Positions 1-6,199 of a stretch of DNA of 49,425 bases are shown here, piece after piece. The first letter of the stretch is position 1. Every line of letters begins with the position of its first letter. Position numbers and translations under genes: made by a program. Source of the stretch: an uncultured Bacteroides sp. (GTDB lineage Bacteria > Bacteroidota > Bacteroidia > Bacteroidales > Bacteroidaceae); the NCBI GenBank assembly GCA_944320945.1, contig CALUJK010000008.1:1-49425 (forward strand). Reading direction: 5' to 3'. The notes under the pieces were generated by a model. The model was not told the origin of the DNA. It did not search any database and saw nothing but the letters and a program-made list of their open reading frames with translations.

Positions 1-108
1 GAATCATTCAATGCTAAAATCAAACTCTTTAGAGCGAATCTCAGGGGAGTTGTTGACAAGAAGTTTTTCTTATTCCGCATTGCGAACTTATATGCATATC
101 CCCACTAA
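1..108 (+). mobile_element. 3' end of IS transposase (ISL3/ISAon1-like DDE type), partial
   Basis: The frame open from the first base reads ESFNAKIKLFRANLRGV, then a Phe-rich stretch ending NLYAYPH and TAA at 106-108. The ESFNAKIK..FR..LRGV..KKFFLFRIANLYA pattern is the C-terminal tail of DDE transposases of the ISL3-like/ISAon1 group that are common in Bacteroides, where the E of ESFN is the last catalytic acid. Only 35 residues are visible and the gene starts outside the window. The exact IS name cannot be decided from this tail. Confidence 0.75.
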
Positions 109-126
109 AAAGCTACTGACCCGTAA
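100..126. repeat. Probable right-hand end (terminal inverted repeat) of the IS
   Basis: Directly after the transposase stop the sequence carries a tail that reads GGGTCAGTAGCTTTTTAGTG on the minus strand, starting about base 123. Its position between the transposase stop and a truncated foreign reading frame is what an IS end would show. The matching left end lies outside the window, so the inverted repeat itself cannot be confirmed. Confidence 0.4.
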
Positions 127-166
127 ATACTCCCAGTGTTCCTAAATCGATTGCATCTCTTTTCAT
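113..166 (-). pseudogene. 17-codon gene stump beside the IS, possibly start of a MATE efflux gene
   Basis: An ATG at 166 opens MKRDAIDLGTLGVFTGQ and stops at 113, with the last codons inside the presumed IS end. The first 14 residues resemble the N-terminus of Bacteroides MATE-family efflux proteins, which often begin with a charged segment followed by AIDLGT. The likely history is that the IS entered this gene after about codon 14 and that the rest lies on the other side of the element, outside the window. The family match rests on a few residues and is weak. Confidence 0.35.
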
Positions 167-196
167 GTTTCTACTTGGTTTTATGGTTGTTAATCA

Positions 197-228
197 GTTG
201 ACGAGTTGACGAGGCAACGAGGGGACGA
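197..228. repeat. Four tandem 8-bp units (GTTGACGA type)
   Basis: The units are GTTGACGA, GTTGACGA, GGCAACGA and GGGGACGA, with the GACGA/AACGA core kept in each. Short tandem arrays of this kind are frequent between Bacteroides genes and vary in copy number. No coding role is visible. Confidence 0.6.
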
Positions 229-233
229 CAAAA

Positions 234-281
234 AATGCCGGATAAGGTGATTGGTTTTACCCAGTCATCTTATCCGGCATT
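234..281. terminator. Strong hairpin, probable bidirectional terminator
   Basis: Arms 234-250 and 265-281 pair over 17 bp with a single G-T position and a 14-base loop. An A-run precedes the left arm and CTTTT follows the right arm, so the structure can act on either strand. It would stop transcription leaving the IS/stump region on the plus strand and any minus-strand transcript from the small-RNA promoter near 520 that reads through. Confidence 0.65.
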
Positions 282-452
282 CTTTTAGCTGCCCTCCGAT
301 GAGGATTACAAAACGCTTCTCTTCTCGTAATGTCGCCGCAAAGGTGGGTCAAAGGTTTGGAGTATGCAAGTTTTTTGGGGTATAAAATTTCGGGAGTATG
401 TTTAAAGCGATTTTTATTTCTTTAATTGCTGAATTAGTTTCGGTATGGGCAT

Positions 453-475
453 AAAAAAAGGGCTCCGCTGAGCCC
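453..475 (-). terminator. Intrinsic terminator of the candidate small RNA
   Basis: A perfect 6-bp GGGCTC/GAGCCC stem with a four-base CGCT loop is followed on the minus strand by a run of seven T residues. Confidence 0.6.
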
Positions 476-513
476 AACCTTTGTTAACCTTAAATCTAAT
501 ACTATGAAAAACA
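453..513 (-). ncRNA. Candidate small RNA of about 60 nt with its own promoter and terminator
   Basis: On the minus strand a full consensus promoter (TTTG at 546-549, 19-base spacer, TACCTTTG at 519-526) is followed within about 60 bases by a GC hairpin with arms 470-475 and 460-465 and then seven T residues (459-453). Nothing between them encodes a protein on that strand. Promoter, short body and intrinsic terminator together define a small RNA unit. On the plus strand the same DNA holds a 24-codon frame (ATG at 504), which I take as chance because it overlaps the promoter. The family is not identified and expression is unknown. Confidence 0.5.
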
Positions 514-518
514 CGATG

Positions 519-549
519 CAAAGGTACGCACTTCCGGGAAATCTGCAAA
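519..549 (-). promoter_or_regulatory. Consensus Bacteroidota promoter (small RNA)
   Basis: The minus strand reads TTTG at 549-546, 19 bases, then TACCTTTG at 526-519. Both elements and the spacing match the Bacteroidota primary-sigma consensus. The predicted start of transcription is near 513. Confidence 0.6.
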
Positions 550-637
550 CAATCCAAAGAAAAAAATGTGTTTTATAACATGTTTTAGCGAAAACCTCGA
601 TTTTGTTAAGCCTTGTTGACGGGTTATTTGGGTTTGT

Positions 638-1195
638 TTACAGTTTTCCATTACAATAACTCATTTCTTCAAGCTGGCACCATCCTGCATCCCTAATTTC
701 CCTGAGGAACAGGCGTGCGCACATTTCTGCATCGTCGCCGGCACGGTGATGCTGGCCGGAAGGTATTTCAAACTGGTCGCAGAGATAATTCAGCGTGTTG
801 CATCCGAAGTCGTAGAGCCTGCGGGCGGCACGCAAGGAACAGTAATAGGTAATGTCCGGCTTTTCTATGTTGTAAAGTTCGAGTGAGTGGCGGATGCAGC
901 TTATGTCGAAAGCGGCATTGTGGGCGACGAGTATGGGGCATTCCTTCAGATATTTGGATATTTCGTTCCACACAGCGGGAAATTCGGGCGCATCGGCGGT
1001 GTCACTTGGGCAGATGCCGTGAATCTGTATGTTCCAGTAGCTGTAGTAATTGTCTTGCGGGCGGACAAGCCACGAACGGGTTTCCGCTATCTTTCCGTCG
1101 CGCACCACGCAGATGCCCGCTTCGCAGATGGAAGCACGTTTGCCGGTGGCTGTCTCAAAGTCGATGGCGATAAAATTCAGTCCTTGTATGGGCAT
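638..1195 (-). CDS. DEDDh-type 3'-5' exonuclease (DnaQ/RNase T fold)
   Basis: The 185-residue protein is a stand-alone exonuclease domain of the DnaQ/RNase T superfamily. Exo I is FIAIDFETAT near residues 8-17, exo II is VAHNAAFDISC near 91-101, and the terminal HHRAGDDAEMCARLF gives the catalytic His and Asp of the DEDDh subclass. It lacks polymerase or UvrC-type partner domains, so the substrate (DNA repair ends or RNA) cannot be read from the sequence. I chose the ATG at 1195. An in-frame GTG at 1222 lies inside the TAACTTTG promoter box at 1222-1229, so it would fall upstream of the transcript. It is divergent from the RNA ligase gene and the two share a 200-base promoter region. Confidence 0.85.
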   Translation of the reverse strand: MPIQGLNFIAIDFETATGKRASICEAGICVVRDGKIAETRSWLVRPQDNYYSYWNIQIHGICPSDTADAPEFPAVWNEISKYLKECPILVAHNAAFDISCIRHSLELYNIEKPDITYYCSLRAARRLYDFGCNTLNYLCDQFEIPSGQHHRAGDDAEMCARLFLREIRDAGWCQLEEMSYCNGKL

Positions 1196-1221
1196 GTTGT
1201 TGTTATTTACGGGGTTTGTCA

Positions 1222-1229
1222 CAAAGTTA
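1222..1229 (-). promoter_or_regulatory. -7 box for the exonuclease gene
   Basis: The minus strand reads TAACTTTG, a full TAnnTTTG match, about 27 bases before the ATG at 1195, which implies a leader of about 20 bases. No clear TTTG is seen at -33; a T-rich TTTTT lies near 1244-1248. The site rules out the upstream GTG as start codon. Confidence 0.5.
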
Positions 1230-1358
1230 CGCGGTTCACTGTGAAAAACCGCGGCACAACTCTGTTTTTCTTTTTCCTATTGCGGTGTTTTCTGACGGGG
1301 AGAAGGATTTCTGCTGAATTTATAGTAGGTTGTGCTTCGATTTGGCACATACCCTCCC

Positions 1359-1366
1359 TACCTTTG
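1359..1366 (+). promoter_or_regulatory. -7 box for the RNA ligase gene
   Basis: TACCTTTG matches TAnnTTTG, with TTCG at 1336-1339 at the -33 position (19-base spacer). Transcription would start near 1373, about 20 bases before the ATG. Confidence 0.5.
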
Positions 1367-1393
1367 TCCTCGTCAATCATAAATAAGTTAGTA

Positions 1394-2662
1394 ATGATGA
1401 AGACCATAGAGAACCACGACGTGAAAATATTCACGGACAACATCGAGACAACTGCCGTCGAACAGATAGAACGTTTGCTGACTATCCCCGCTTTCAGCGG
1501 TTGCAAAATCCGCATCATGCCCGATGTACATGCCGGAGCGGGGTGCGTCATCGGCTTTACGGGTAACTTGGGCGACAAGGTAATCCCTAACATCGTGGGT
1601 GTGGACATCGGTTGCGGCATCTTGGTACAGCCCTTTGCGTGTACGGCGCCGATAGATTATCATGCCTTGAACGAGTTCATCCTGCACAATATTCCGTCGG
1701 GACGCAATTATCGGGACAGTCAGTATGTTCCGCTTCCGCAGAAGTACATGGACGCTTATCGGGAGAGCAAAGACCTTATCAAGCAGTTGCGCTGTTATCG
1801 GGAGTTGAAGGAGACGAGACGGCTCAATCTCTCTATCGGTTCGCTGGGAGGCGGCAATCACTTCATCGAACTGGATAAGGACGAAAGCGGTCTGTATTAT
1901 CTGGTGGTGCACACCGGAAGCCGTAACCTGGGCAAGCAGGTGGCACAGATTTACCAGAAGTTGGCCGTGAAGTGCCAGTCCGGCTGGGCAGAACTGATGG
2001 AAGAGCAGAACCGCCTGATAGAAGAATACAAGCAGGCCGGACGGAAAGATGAGTTGCGGGACGTCATCCGTGAGTTGCACAATTCTTTCAAGCTGTACAA
2101 GTCTACCGTGCCGCCCGATTTGTCTTACCTGGAGGGCAGTTGCCGGGAAGATTATCTGCACGATATGCGTCTCTGTCAGCAGTGGGCAAAGATTAACCGC
2201 CGCATGATTACGGGGCTTATCATGGATTACCTCGTTGCGCAGGGAACGGCCGACAGGCAAGACCTCGAACTCCAGTTTGAAAGCGTCCACAATTACATCA
2301 GCGACGAAAACATCATCCGCAAGGGAGCCATCTCTGCCCATGCCAGCGAAAAGTGCATCATCCCGTTGAACATGCGCGACGGTTCCCTCATCTGCATCGG
2401 CCGGGGCAACGAAGATTGGAACTGTTCTGCCCCGCACGGTGCTGGCCGCATCATGAGCCGTAGCGAGGCTTTCAAGCAAATCGACATGGAGGATTACCGC
2501 CGCTCGATGGACGGCATTTACAGCGAAAGCCTGTCGGAAGAGACCAAAGACGAATCGCCGATGGTGTATAAGCCGAAGGATGAAATCATCCGTAATATCC
2601 ATGACACGGTGTCGGTGGTGAATGTCATCAAGCCGGTATATAATTATAAGGCAGCGGAATGA
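1394..2662 (+). CDS. rtcB: RtcB-family RNA ligase (short form)
   Basis: RtcB enzymes join RNA 2',3'-cyclic phosphate or 3'-phosphate ends to 5'-OH ends using GTP and Mn2+. This 422-residue protein has the whole active-site set: PDVHAG (43-48), GVDIGCGI with metal-binding Asp71 and Cys74, GGNHFIE (153-159), HTGSRNLG (173-180), VHNYISDE (298-305), RKGAIS (309-314) and CSAPHGAGRIMSR, in which His348 is the expected guanylylated residue. It belongs to the shorter bacterial branch rather than the E. coli type of the rtcBA operon. ATG codons at 1394 and 1397 are both possible; the long open frame upstream is antisense to the exonuclease and is not coding. No archease, RtcA or PrfH gene is adjacent, so the partner and RNA target are unknown. 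Confidence 0.9.
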   Translation: MMKTIENHDVKIFTDNIETTAVEQIERLLTIPAFSGCKIRIMPDVHAGAGCVIGFTGNLGDKVIPNIVGVDIGCGILVQPFACTAPIDYHALNEFILHNIPSGRNYRDSQYVPLPQKYMDAYRESKDLIKQLRCYRELKETRRLNLSIGSLGGGNHFIELDKDESGLYYLVVHTGSRNLGKQVAQIYQKLAVKCQSGWAELMEEQNRLIEEYKQAGRKDELRDVIRELHNSFKLYKSTVPPDLSYLEGSCREDYLHDMRLCQQWAKINRRMITGLIMDYLVAQGTADRQDLELQFESVHNYISDENIIRKGAISAHASEKCIIPLNMRDGSLICIGRGNEDWNCSAPHGAGRIMSRSEAFKQIDMEDYRRSMDGIYSESLSEETKDESPMVYKPKDEIIRNIHDTVSVVNVIKPVYNYKAAE

Positions 2663-2680
2663 ACAGACTTAAATGTTTCG

Positions 2681-2688
2681 TATATTTG
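2681..2688 (+). promoter_or_regulatory. -7 box before the glycosylase-like gene
   Basis: TATATTTG matches TAnnTTTG and would start RNA near 2695. It lies downstream of the ATG at 2673, which argues for the ATG at 2715 as the real start. No good -33 element is visible, so readthrough from the RNA ligase gene is also possible. Confidence 0.4.
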
Positions 2689-2714
2689 TGTCTGACAATC
2701 GAATTGTGAACGGT

Positions 2715-3881
2715 ATGGATGCAAACGAGTTAAAAAGATGGGCAGCGCAAACAGCCAAAGCATACGACAACCTTGCCCGTGAGTTTGGAAAGGATGCTCC
2801 CGCATTCTACACCCAGTCAAATCTTACAGCGGTGAAACATGCTCCGGATATTTTTATCATGGGGATAAATCCCGGTTCGGTAGGAACGTATAAGGAGCAA
2901 TGCGAACAGGATTATTGGCAACTTGACGGAAAGTCTATGGATGGTGAACATCTTTTAAAAGGCAATCCGTCATGGGGCGAACGGTTTGGATGGCCTTACT
3001 GGCTGAGGCTGCGCCAGTTGTTTGACGAGGAGGATAATCCGCTGGATGATGAGCGTAACTTTGTCGTCACAAACGCCACATTCTTTGCTACTTCCAAAGC
3101 CAAAGATTTGTATCCGAAATTCTTGCCTGCCACTTTGTCGTACACGTTGGAACTTATCGAACTGCTGAAGCCAAAGACAATAGTCGTATTGAGCGGAAAA
3201 TCACTTCTCAAAACGATAAAAGCACAGTGTGATGCAACCCATCGGCCATTTGAATATGCCCGTCCTTTTGCCTCTGTAGGAAATATATTCACCGGTCATT
3301 TGGACGGTATTCCTTGCTGCGGCATTCCTCATCCGTCGGCTTCTTTGTTTAGGGAAGAACGCGAATTGATGAGAAGGATAGTTATGCAGGTGCATCGTAG
3401 AGAGCGTATAAATATCGAAGATTACAAGGATTTACTTGATAAAATCAGCCGCCGCAGAAAAAGGACAGGGAGATTGTCGAAAGAGGAAACAGCCAACCTG
3501 TATGACGCTCTTGTCCTACGCATGCAAAAGTTACCTTACATCAATTATGAATCTCATAAGGATATCCGCCGCTATGACCTGAACAACGGTCTGCAACTGA
3601 CAATCGCCAACAATTCCACCACTCATTGCATCGGCATACGTCCCAAGGAATATCACGGGGAAAAAGACATCAGCCAACTGTCTATCCCTCATGTGCAGGA
3701 GGTATGGAAATGTTTGGAGCAGATGAACTATGTCAGCACTTCGAGTTGGCTCGGCGCGAAAGATTTTACTACCTTGCGCATAACCGACAGCGTAGAAGAT
3801 ACTGCGGGTAATTTAGCAGAAGAAATAGCAAGACTGATTTGCGAAATCTATAAAGTACTGCCGCCTGTTTGCGAATCGTAA
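2715..3881 (+). CDS. Uracil-DNA glycosylase superfamily protein with extra C-terminal domain
   Basis: The 388-residue protein has the two marker motifs of the UDG superfamily: IMGINPGS (48-55, like motif A of the Mug/TDG branch) and GIPHPSAS (203-210, the motif B/leucine-loop position). VVTNATFF (117-124) lies between them. The fold region covers about residues 40-235. After it comes a basic linker (RRRKRTGR) and a domain of about 120 residues that I do not recognise, unlike the compact 170-230 residue glycosylases. Base-excision activity is plausible but unproven, because the catalytic acid of classical family 1 is absent, as in Mug-type enzymes. Start: ATG 2715 is preferred over ATG 2673 because of the promoter box between them. 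It lies about 50 bases after the RNA ligase gene on the same strand. Confidence 0.7.
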   Translation: MDANELKRWAAQTAKAYDNLAREFGKDAPAFYTQSNLTAVKHAPDIFIMGINPGSVGTYKEQCEQDYWQLDGKSMDGEHLLKGNPSWGERFGWPYWLRLRQLFDEEDNPLDDERNFVVTNATFFATSKAKDLYPKFLPATLSYTLELIELLKPKTIVVLSGKSLLKTIKAQCDATHRPFEYARPFASVGNIFTGHLDGIPCCGIPHPSASLFREERELMRRIVMQVHRRERINIEDYKDLLDKISRRRKRTGRLSKEETANLYDALVLRMQKLPYINYESHKDIRRYDLNNGLQLTIANNSTTHCIGIRPKEYHGEKDISQLSIPHVQEVWKCLEQMNYVSTSSWLGAKDFTTLRITDSVEDTAGNLAEEIARLICEIYKVLPPVCES

Positions 3882-3939
3882 TAATCGGGTCTTTGCAGAA
3901 TTGCCTTCTTTGGCATTTTAGGAAATATATTTACATACT

Positions 3940-4117
3940 TGCTCCCCTCCTTTACCCCGTTTGTTCCAAGTATATTTGGAGCGCGTTCCGAAAGGCTTCC
4001 GAATCTGCTCCGAATATACTTGGAGTACGAACGAAAGCCTTTCGGAACAAACCCCTGTCAGAAGGCATTCTGGCGGGGGATGCCTATATCCGGCCATGAA
4101 GTAACTTTTTGAGACAG
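3940..4117 (+). repeat. Dispersed structured repeat, copy 1
   Basis: A run of about 180 bases shares most of its sequence and order with copies at 8752-8936 (same orientation) and 41480-41688 (opposite orientation). Shared parts are GTTTGTTCCAAGTAT, a GC-rich block of GTTCCGAA/CTTCGGAA units, AACAAACCCCTGTCAGAA, and a closing AAGTAACTTTTTGAGACAG. The CCCCTGTCAGAA/TTCTGGCGGGGG arms near 4050-4080 form a 12-bp stem with a GGCA loop. It carries no credible gene; the open frames across it differ in start and end between copies. It lies at one border of the decaying secreted-protein cluster. Confidence 0.75.
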
Positions 4118-4146
4118 TTGTCGGTCACGTCCCTGCGGAAAGAAGT

Positions 4147-4816
4147 TTATCGAAGTTCCGAGATTTTCTTTTTCAGCGATGCTCGTTGTTCGGACGAAGT
4201 GCCATATTCAAAAGCGGCAATTTTACCGGATTTGTCCACAACGATGGTGAGGGGATAACCGTTGTTGCCTATAAATTCCTTGAATTGCGTATCGTTTACA
4301 AGCGGAATCCAGTTGAAATGGATTTTGTCGAGAACGGCAAGGGCCGCATCCGGTGAACCACAGGTTAAGCACCATAATCTTGCCTTTCACGTCCTCGTTG
4401 GTCCATGTCTTGCCTGTGATGTCGGTGGCGGAGAAGTCGGGAAACGTATCGCCGACCTTTATAAGCGGTTGGGTGGCTCCCATGGTGAGGGAGATGCCTG
4501 TAGATTGCTCTTTCTGTTCGTTGTACCGGCGCAGCAGTTCTTCTCCCTCGTTGACATTTTCTACGGGAACGGCATACCGGAGGGATTCTTCGGAAAGTTC
4601 GAGGGAGGGTGCATACATGCAGATGGCTTTTGTCCCGTTGGGTGTCTCGATAAAAGAAATCTTCAAATCCTGCGGAACGGCACTGCTTTTTACTGCGGCG
4701 GGCAATTCGTTGAAGAAGTATCCGTTGACGATGATGATTTTTTTAGATTGTCCGGCCGATGTCGTTACGCATAAAAGCATGGCCAATGAAAGGAGAAGTG
4801 CCCGTAACGTGTTCAT
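4147..4816 (-). pseudogene. TlpA/thioredoxin-like secreted protein, internal deletion and frameshift
   Basis: The ATG at 4816 opens a signal peptide (MNTLRALLLSLAMLLCVTTS) and an N-terminal region leading to VGDTFPDFSATDITGKTW and VLNLWFTGCGPCR, the TlpA-like disulfide oxidoreductase start with its CxxC. The frame then runs out of register and stops at 4223. In another frame the expected C-terminus follows at once: a stretch starting DAALAVLDKIHFNWIP, then LVNDTQFKEFIGNNGYPLTI, VVDKSGKIAAF, and a stop at 4147-4149. The middle of the thioredoxin fold is missing. The junction (about 4336-4358) is readable both as FTGCGPC and as SPDAALA, so the deletion probably joined two similar stretches. The product should be inactive. 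A sequencing artefact would have to remove dozens of codons, so it is unlikely. Confidence 0.75.
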
Positions 4817-4834
4817 ATAGATATGGTGTTAAAG

Positions 4835-5863
4835 TTATTCTTTGACTTTTGTTAATATCATGTCCGTGGGTACTGAAAAACCGATAGGTTTCACCTCTAC
4901 CCAATCTTCTCGGCCTTCAGTTTCCCACCAAATACCCACTTTTTCGTCCAAAGTCCAATGAAGTTTGTTCGGTGTTATAAATTCCATGACGCCTCCTAAA
5001 ATTCCTTCTCCATTAAAATGTTTCTTCCGTTGATCTCGAAATTTAAATTCAACAGATTGGCCATCAGATATGTGATATGATCCTTTTATATATAAATTTT
5101 GTTTAGACATTCTTTTTCCTGTTGTATAAGATGTGCTTGTTTGTAAGTAATCATCTGTTACTTTTCCATGAACGGAGAGCGAATATCCTCCTATTACAAT
5201 GATGATTTTTCTATTGAGCAGATATCCCCCTACTTTTAGTGTGATGGTAAAAATGGTATCATTCCGCTCACCTCGCCACGTACCGACATAATCATCGACA
5301 AGGATTTTATTATCATTGAACCAACCGACTGTTGAATGAACGGCGGTATCTTTCTTTTCTCCTTGTATCTTAAAATCTTGTAGTATGTTGTGGGCTGCCA
5401 ACAATCTTTTTCCCAGTTTCTCGTATGCTCCTTTTATGGTTACTCCTTTGGAACAAATGCCGTTTTTATAGCGCTCTACGCGCACAAGCTGGTTTGACCC
5501 TGGCTGCGTGTAGAAAGCTACGCCGGAAAAGCCGCTCCGGTCGCCGCAGTAGATGAAGCGTTTGCCCACATGCGTCGCGTATTTCTTTTCGTATGCGGAC
5601 GTGGGTATCAGATGGAGAAAATAGCTGTATTGTTTGCCGGTGGAGGGATTTTTGACCGCTATCAACTTTTGATACATATTCACAGTATATGGTTTTTCCG
5701 TACTGTTCTTTTGGGGACGATACGTAACCTCATAGTGCATGTCGCTCTCCATAGGCACGTTGTAGCAGAGCAACTGCCCTTTTCGGGAAGCTACTGTTTT
5801 ATTCCATAGAGGTCTGAAGTTTCCGGGTGTGGCAAATGTTCTTCTCTTTCCGGATTCCCGCAT
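4835..5863 (-). CDS. Uncharacterised Bacteroides protein, probably 5'-truncated
   Basis: The 342-residue protein has two parts. Residues about 8-140 hold FATPGNFRPLWNKTVAS, CYNVPMESDMHYEVTYR, QKLIAVKNP and YSYFLHLIP, a block I have seen only in Bacteroidota hypothetical proteins. Residues about 185-342 begin VDDYVGTWRGERNDTIFTI and form a beta-rich domain resembling small secreted Bacteroidetes proteins (DUF6705-like; weak assignment). No signal peptide is present, although related modules are secreted and the second domain has a secreted stump paralogue at 8427-8543. The 5' end is therefore probably lost. It lies 18 bases before the TlpA-like pseudogene and 27 bases after the small gene upstream. 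No function is assigned. Confidence 0.6.
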   Translation of the reverse strand: MRESGKRRTFATPGNFRPLWNKTVASRKGQLLCYNVPMESDMHYEVTYRPQKNSTEKPYTVNMYQKLIAVKNPSTGKQYSYFLHLIPTSAYEKKYATHVGKRFIYCGDRSGFSGVAFYTQPGSNQLVRVERYKNGICSKGVTIKGAYEKLGKRLLAAHNILQDFKIQGEKKDTAVHSTVGWFNDNKILVDDYVGTWRGERNDTIFTITLKVGGYLLNRKIIIVIGGYSLSVHGKVTDDYLQTSTSYTTGKRMSKQNLYIKGSYHISDGQSVEFKFRDQRKKHFNGEGILGGVMEFITPNKLHWTLDEKVGIWWETEGREDWVEVKPIGFSVPTDMILTKVKE

Positions 5864-5890
5864 TTTTGCCTTACGCTCGGCATATAAAAA

Positions 5891-6199
5891 TTAAAAAAAC
5901 TGCTGAGCCTCTTTTTTGCTAAACTGTTCATGTTCCCTTGATGCCATTTGGAGGGCAAACGGCAGGTTGCCTGTGCAGCGTTCATAATAAATCAAGTCGT
6001 CCTTTATAGAAAGCTCTGCAATGATACCATCGTTCATGGGGGTGCCGTCTTCGTAAAACTCTACCGTATTTTCGCATAAGGTAAGAACAACGTCAGAGTC
6101 CACGACTTGCACGTCCTCTATGAATCCGGGCTTATTGTACACCAGCGTAGCCTTACCGTCTTTCAACAATACGATGGTCTCATACGGCGGTTGGCTCAT
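5891..6199 (-). CDS. Small uncharacterised protein (102 aa)
   Basis: The start codon overlaps the stop of the preceding minus-strand frame (ATGA, 6196-6199), which supports translational coupling. The sequence begins MSQPPYETIVLLKDGKATLV and is acidic, without a signal peptide, membrane segment or cysteine cluster. No family is recognised. It sits in the cluster of secreted or degraded genes and might be a cytoplasmic partner or a remnant. Confidence 0.5.
   Translation of the reverse strand: MSQPPYETIVLLKDGKATLVYNKPGFIEDVQVVDSDVVLTLCENTVEFYEDGTPMNDGIIAELSIKDDLIYYERCTGNLPFALQMASREHEQFSKKEAQQFF

Noticed and set aside
504-578. Small plus-strand frame of 24 codons starting MKNTMQRYALPG
   Set aside because: It overlaps a minus-strand consensus promoter and candidate small RNA, and the sequence has no protein-like features.
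887-1393. Long plus-strand open frame upstream of the RNA ligase ATG, in frame with it
   Set aside because: It lies antisense to the exonuclease gene, lacks family similarity, and a promoter box for the ligase gene sits at 1359-1366, inside it.
3869-4099. Open frame across dispersed repeat copy 1 (and a similar one at 8707-8930)
   Set aside because: The encoded peptides match only within the repeat, and starts and ends differ between copies, as expected for a structured non-coding element.
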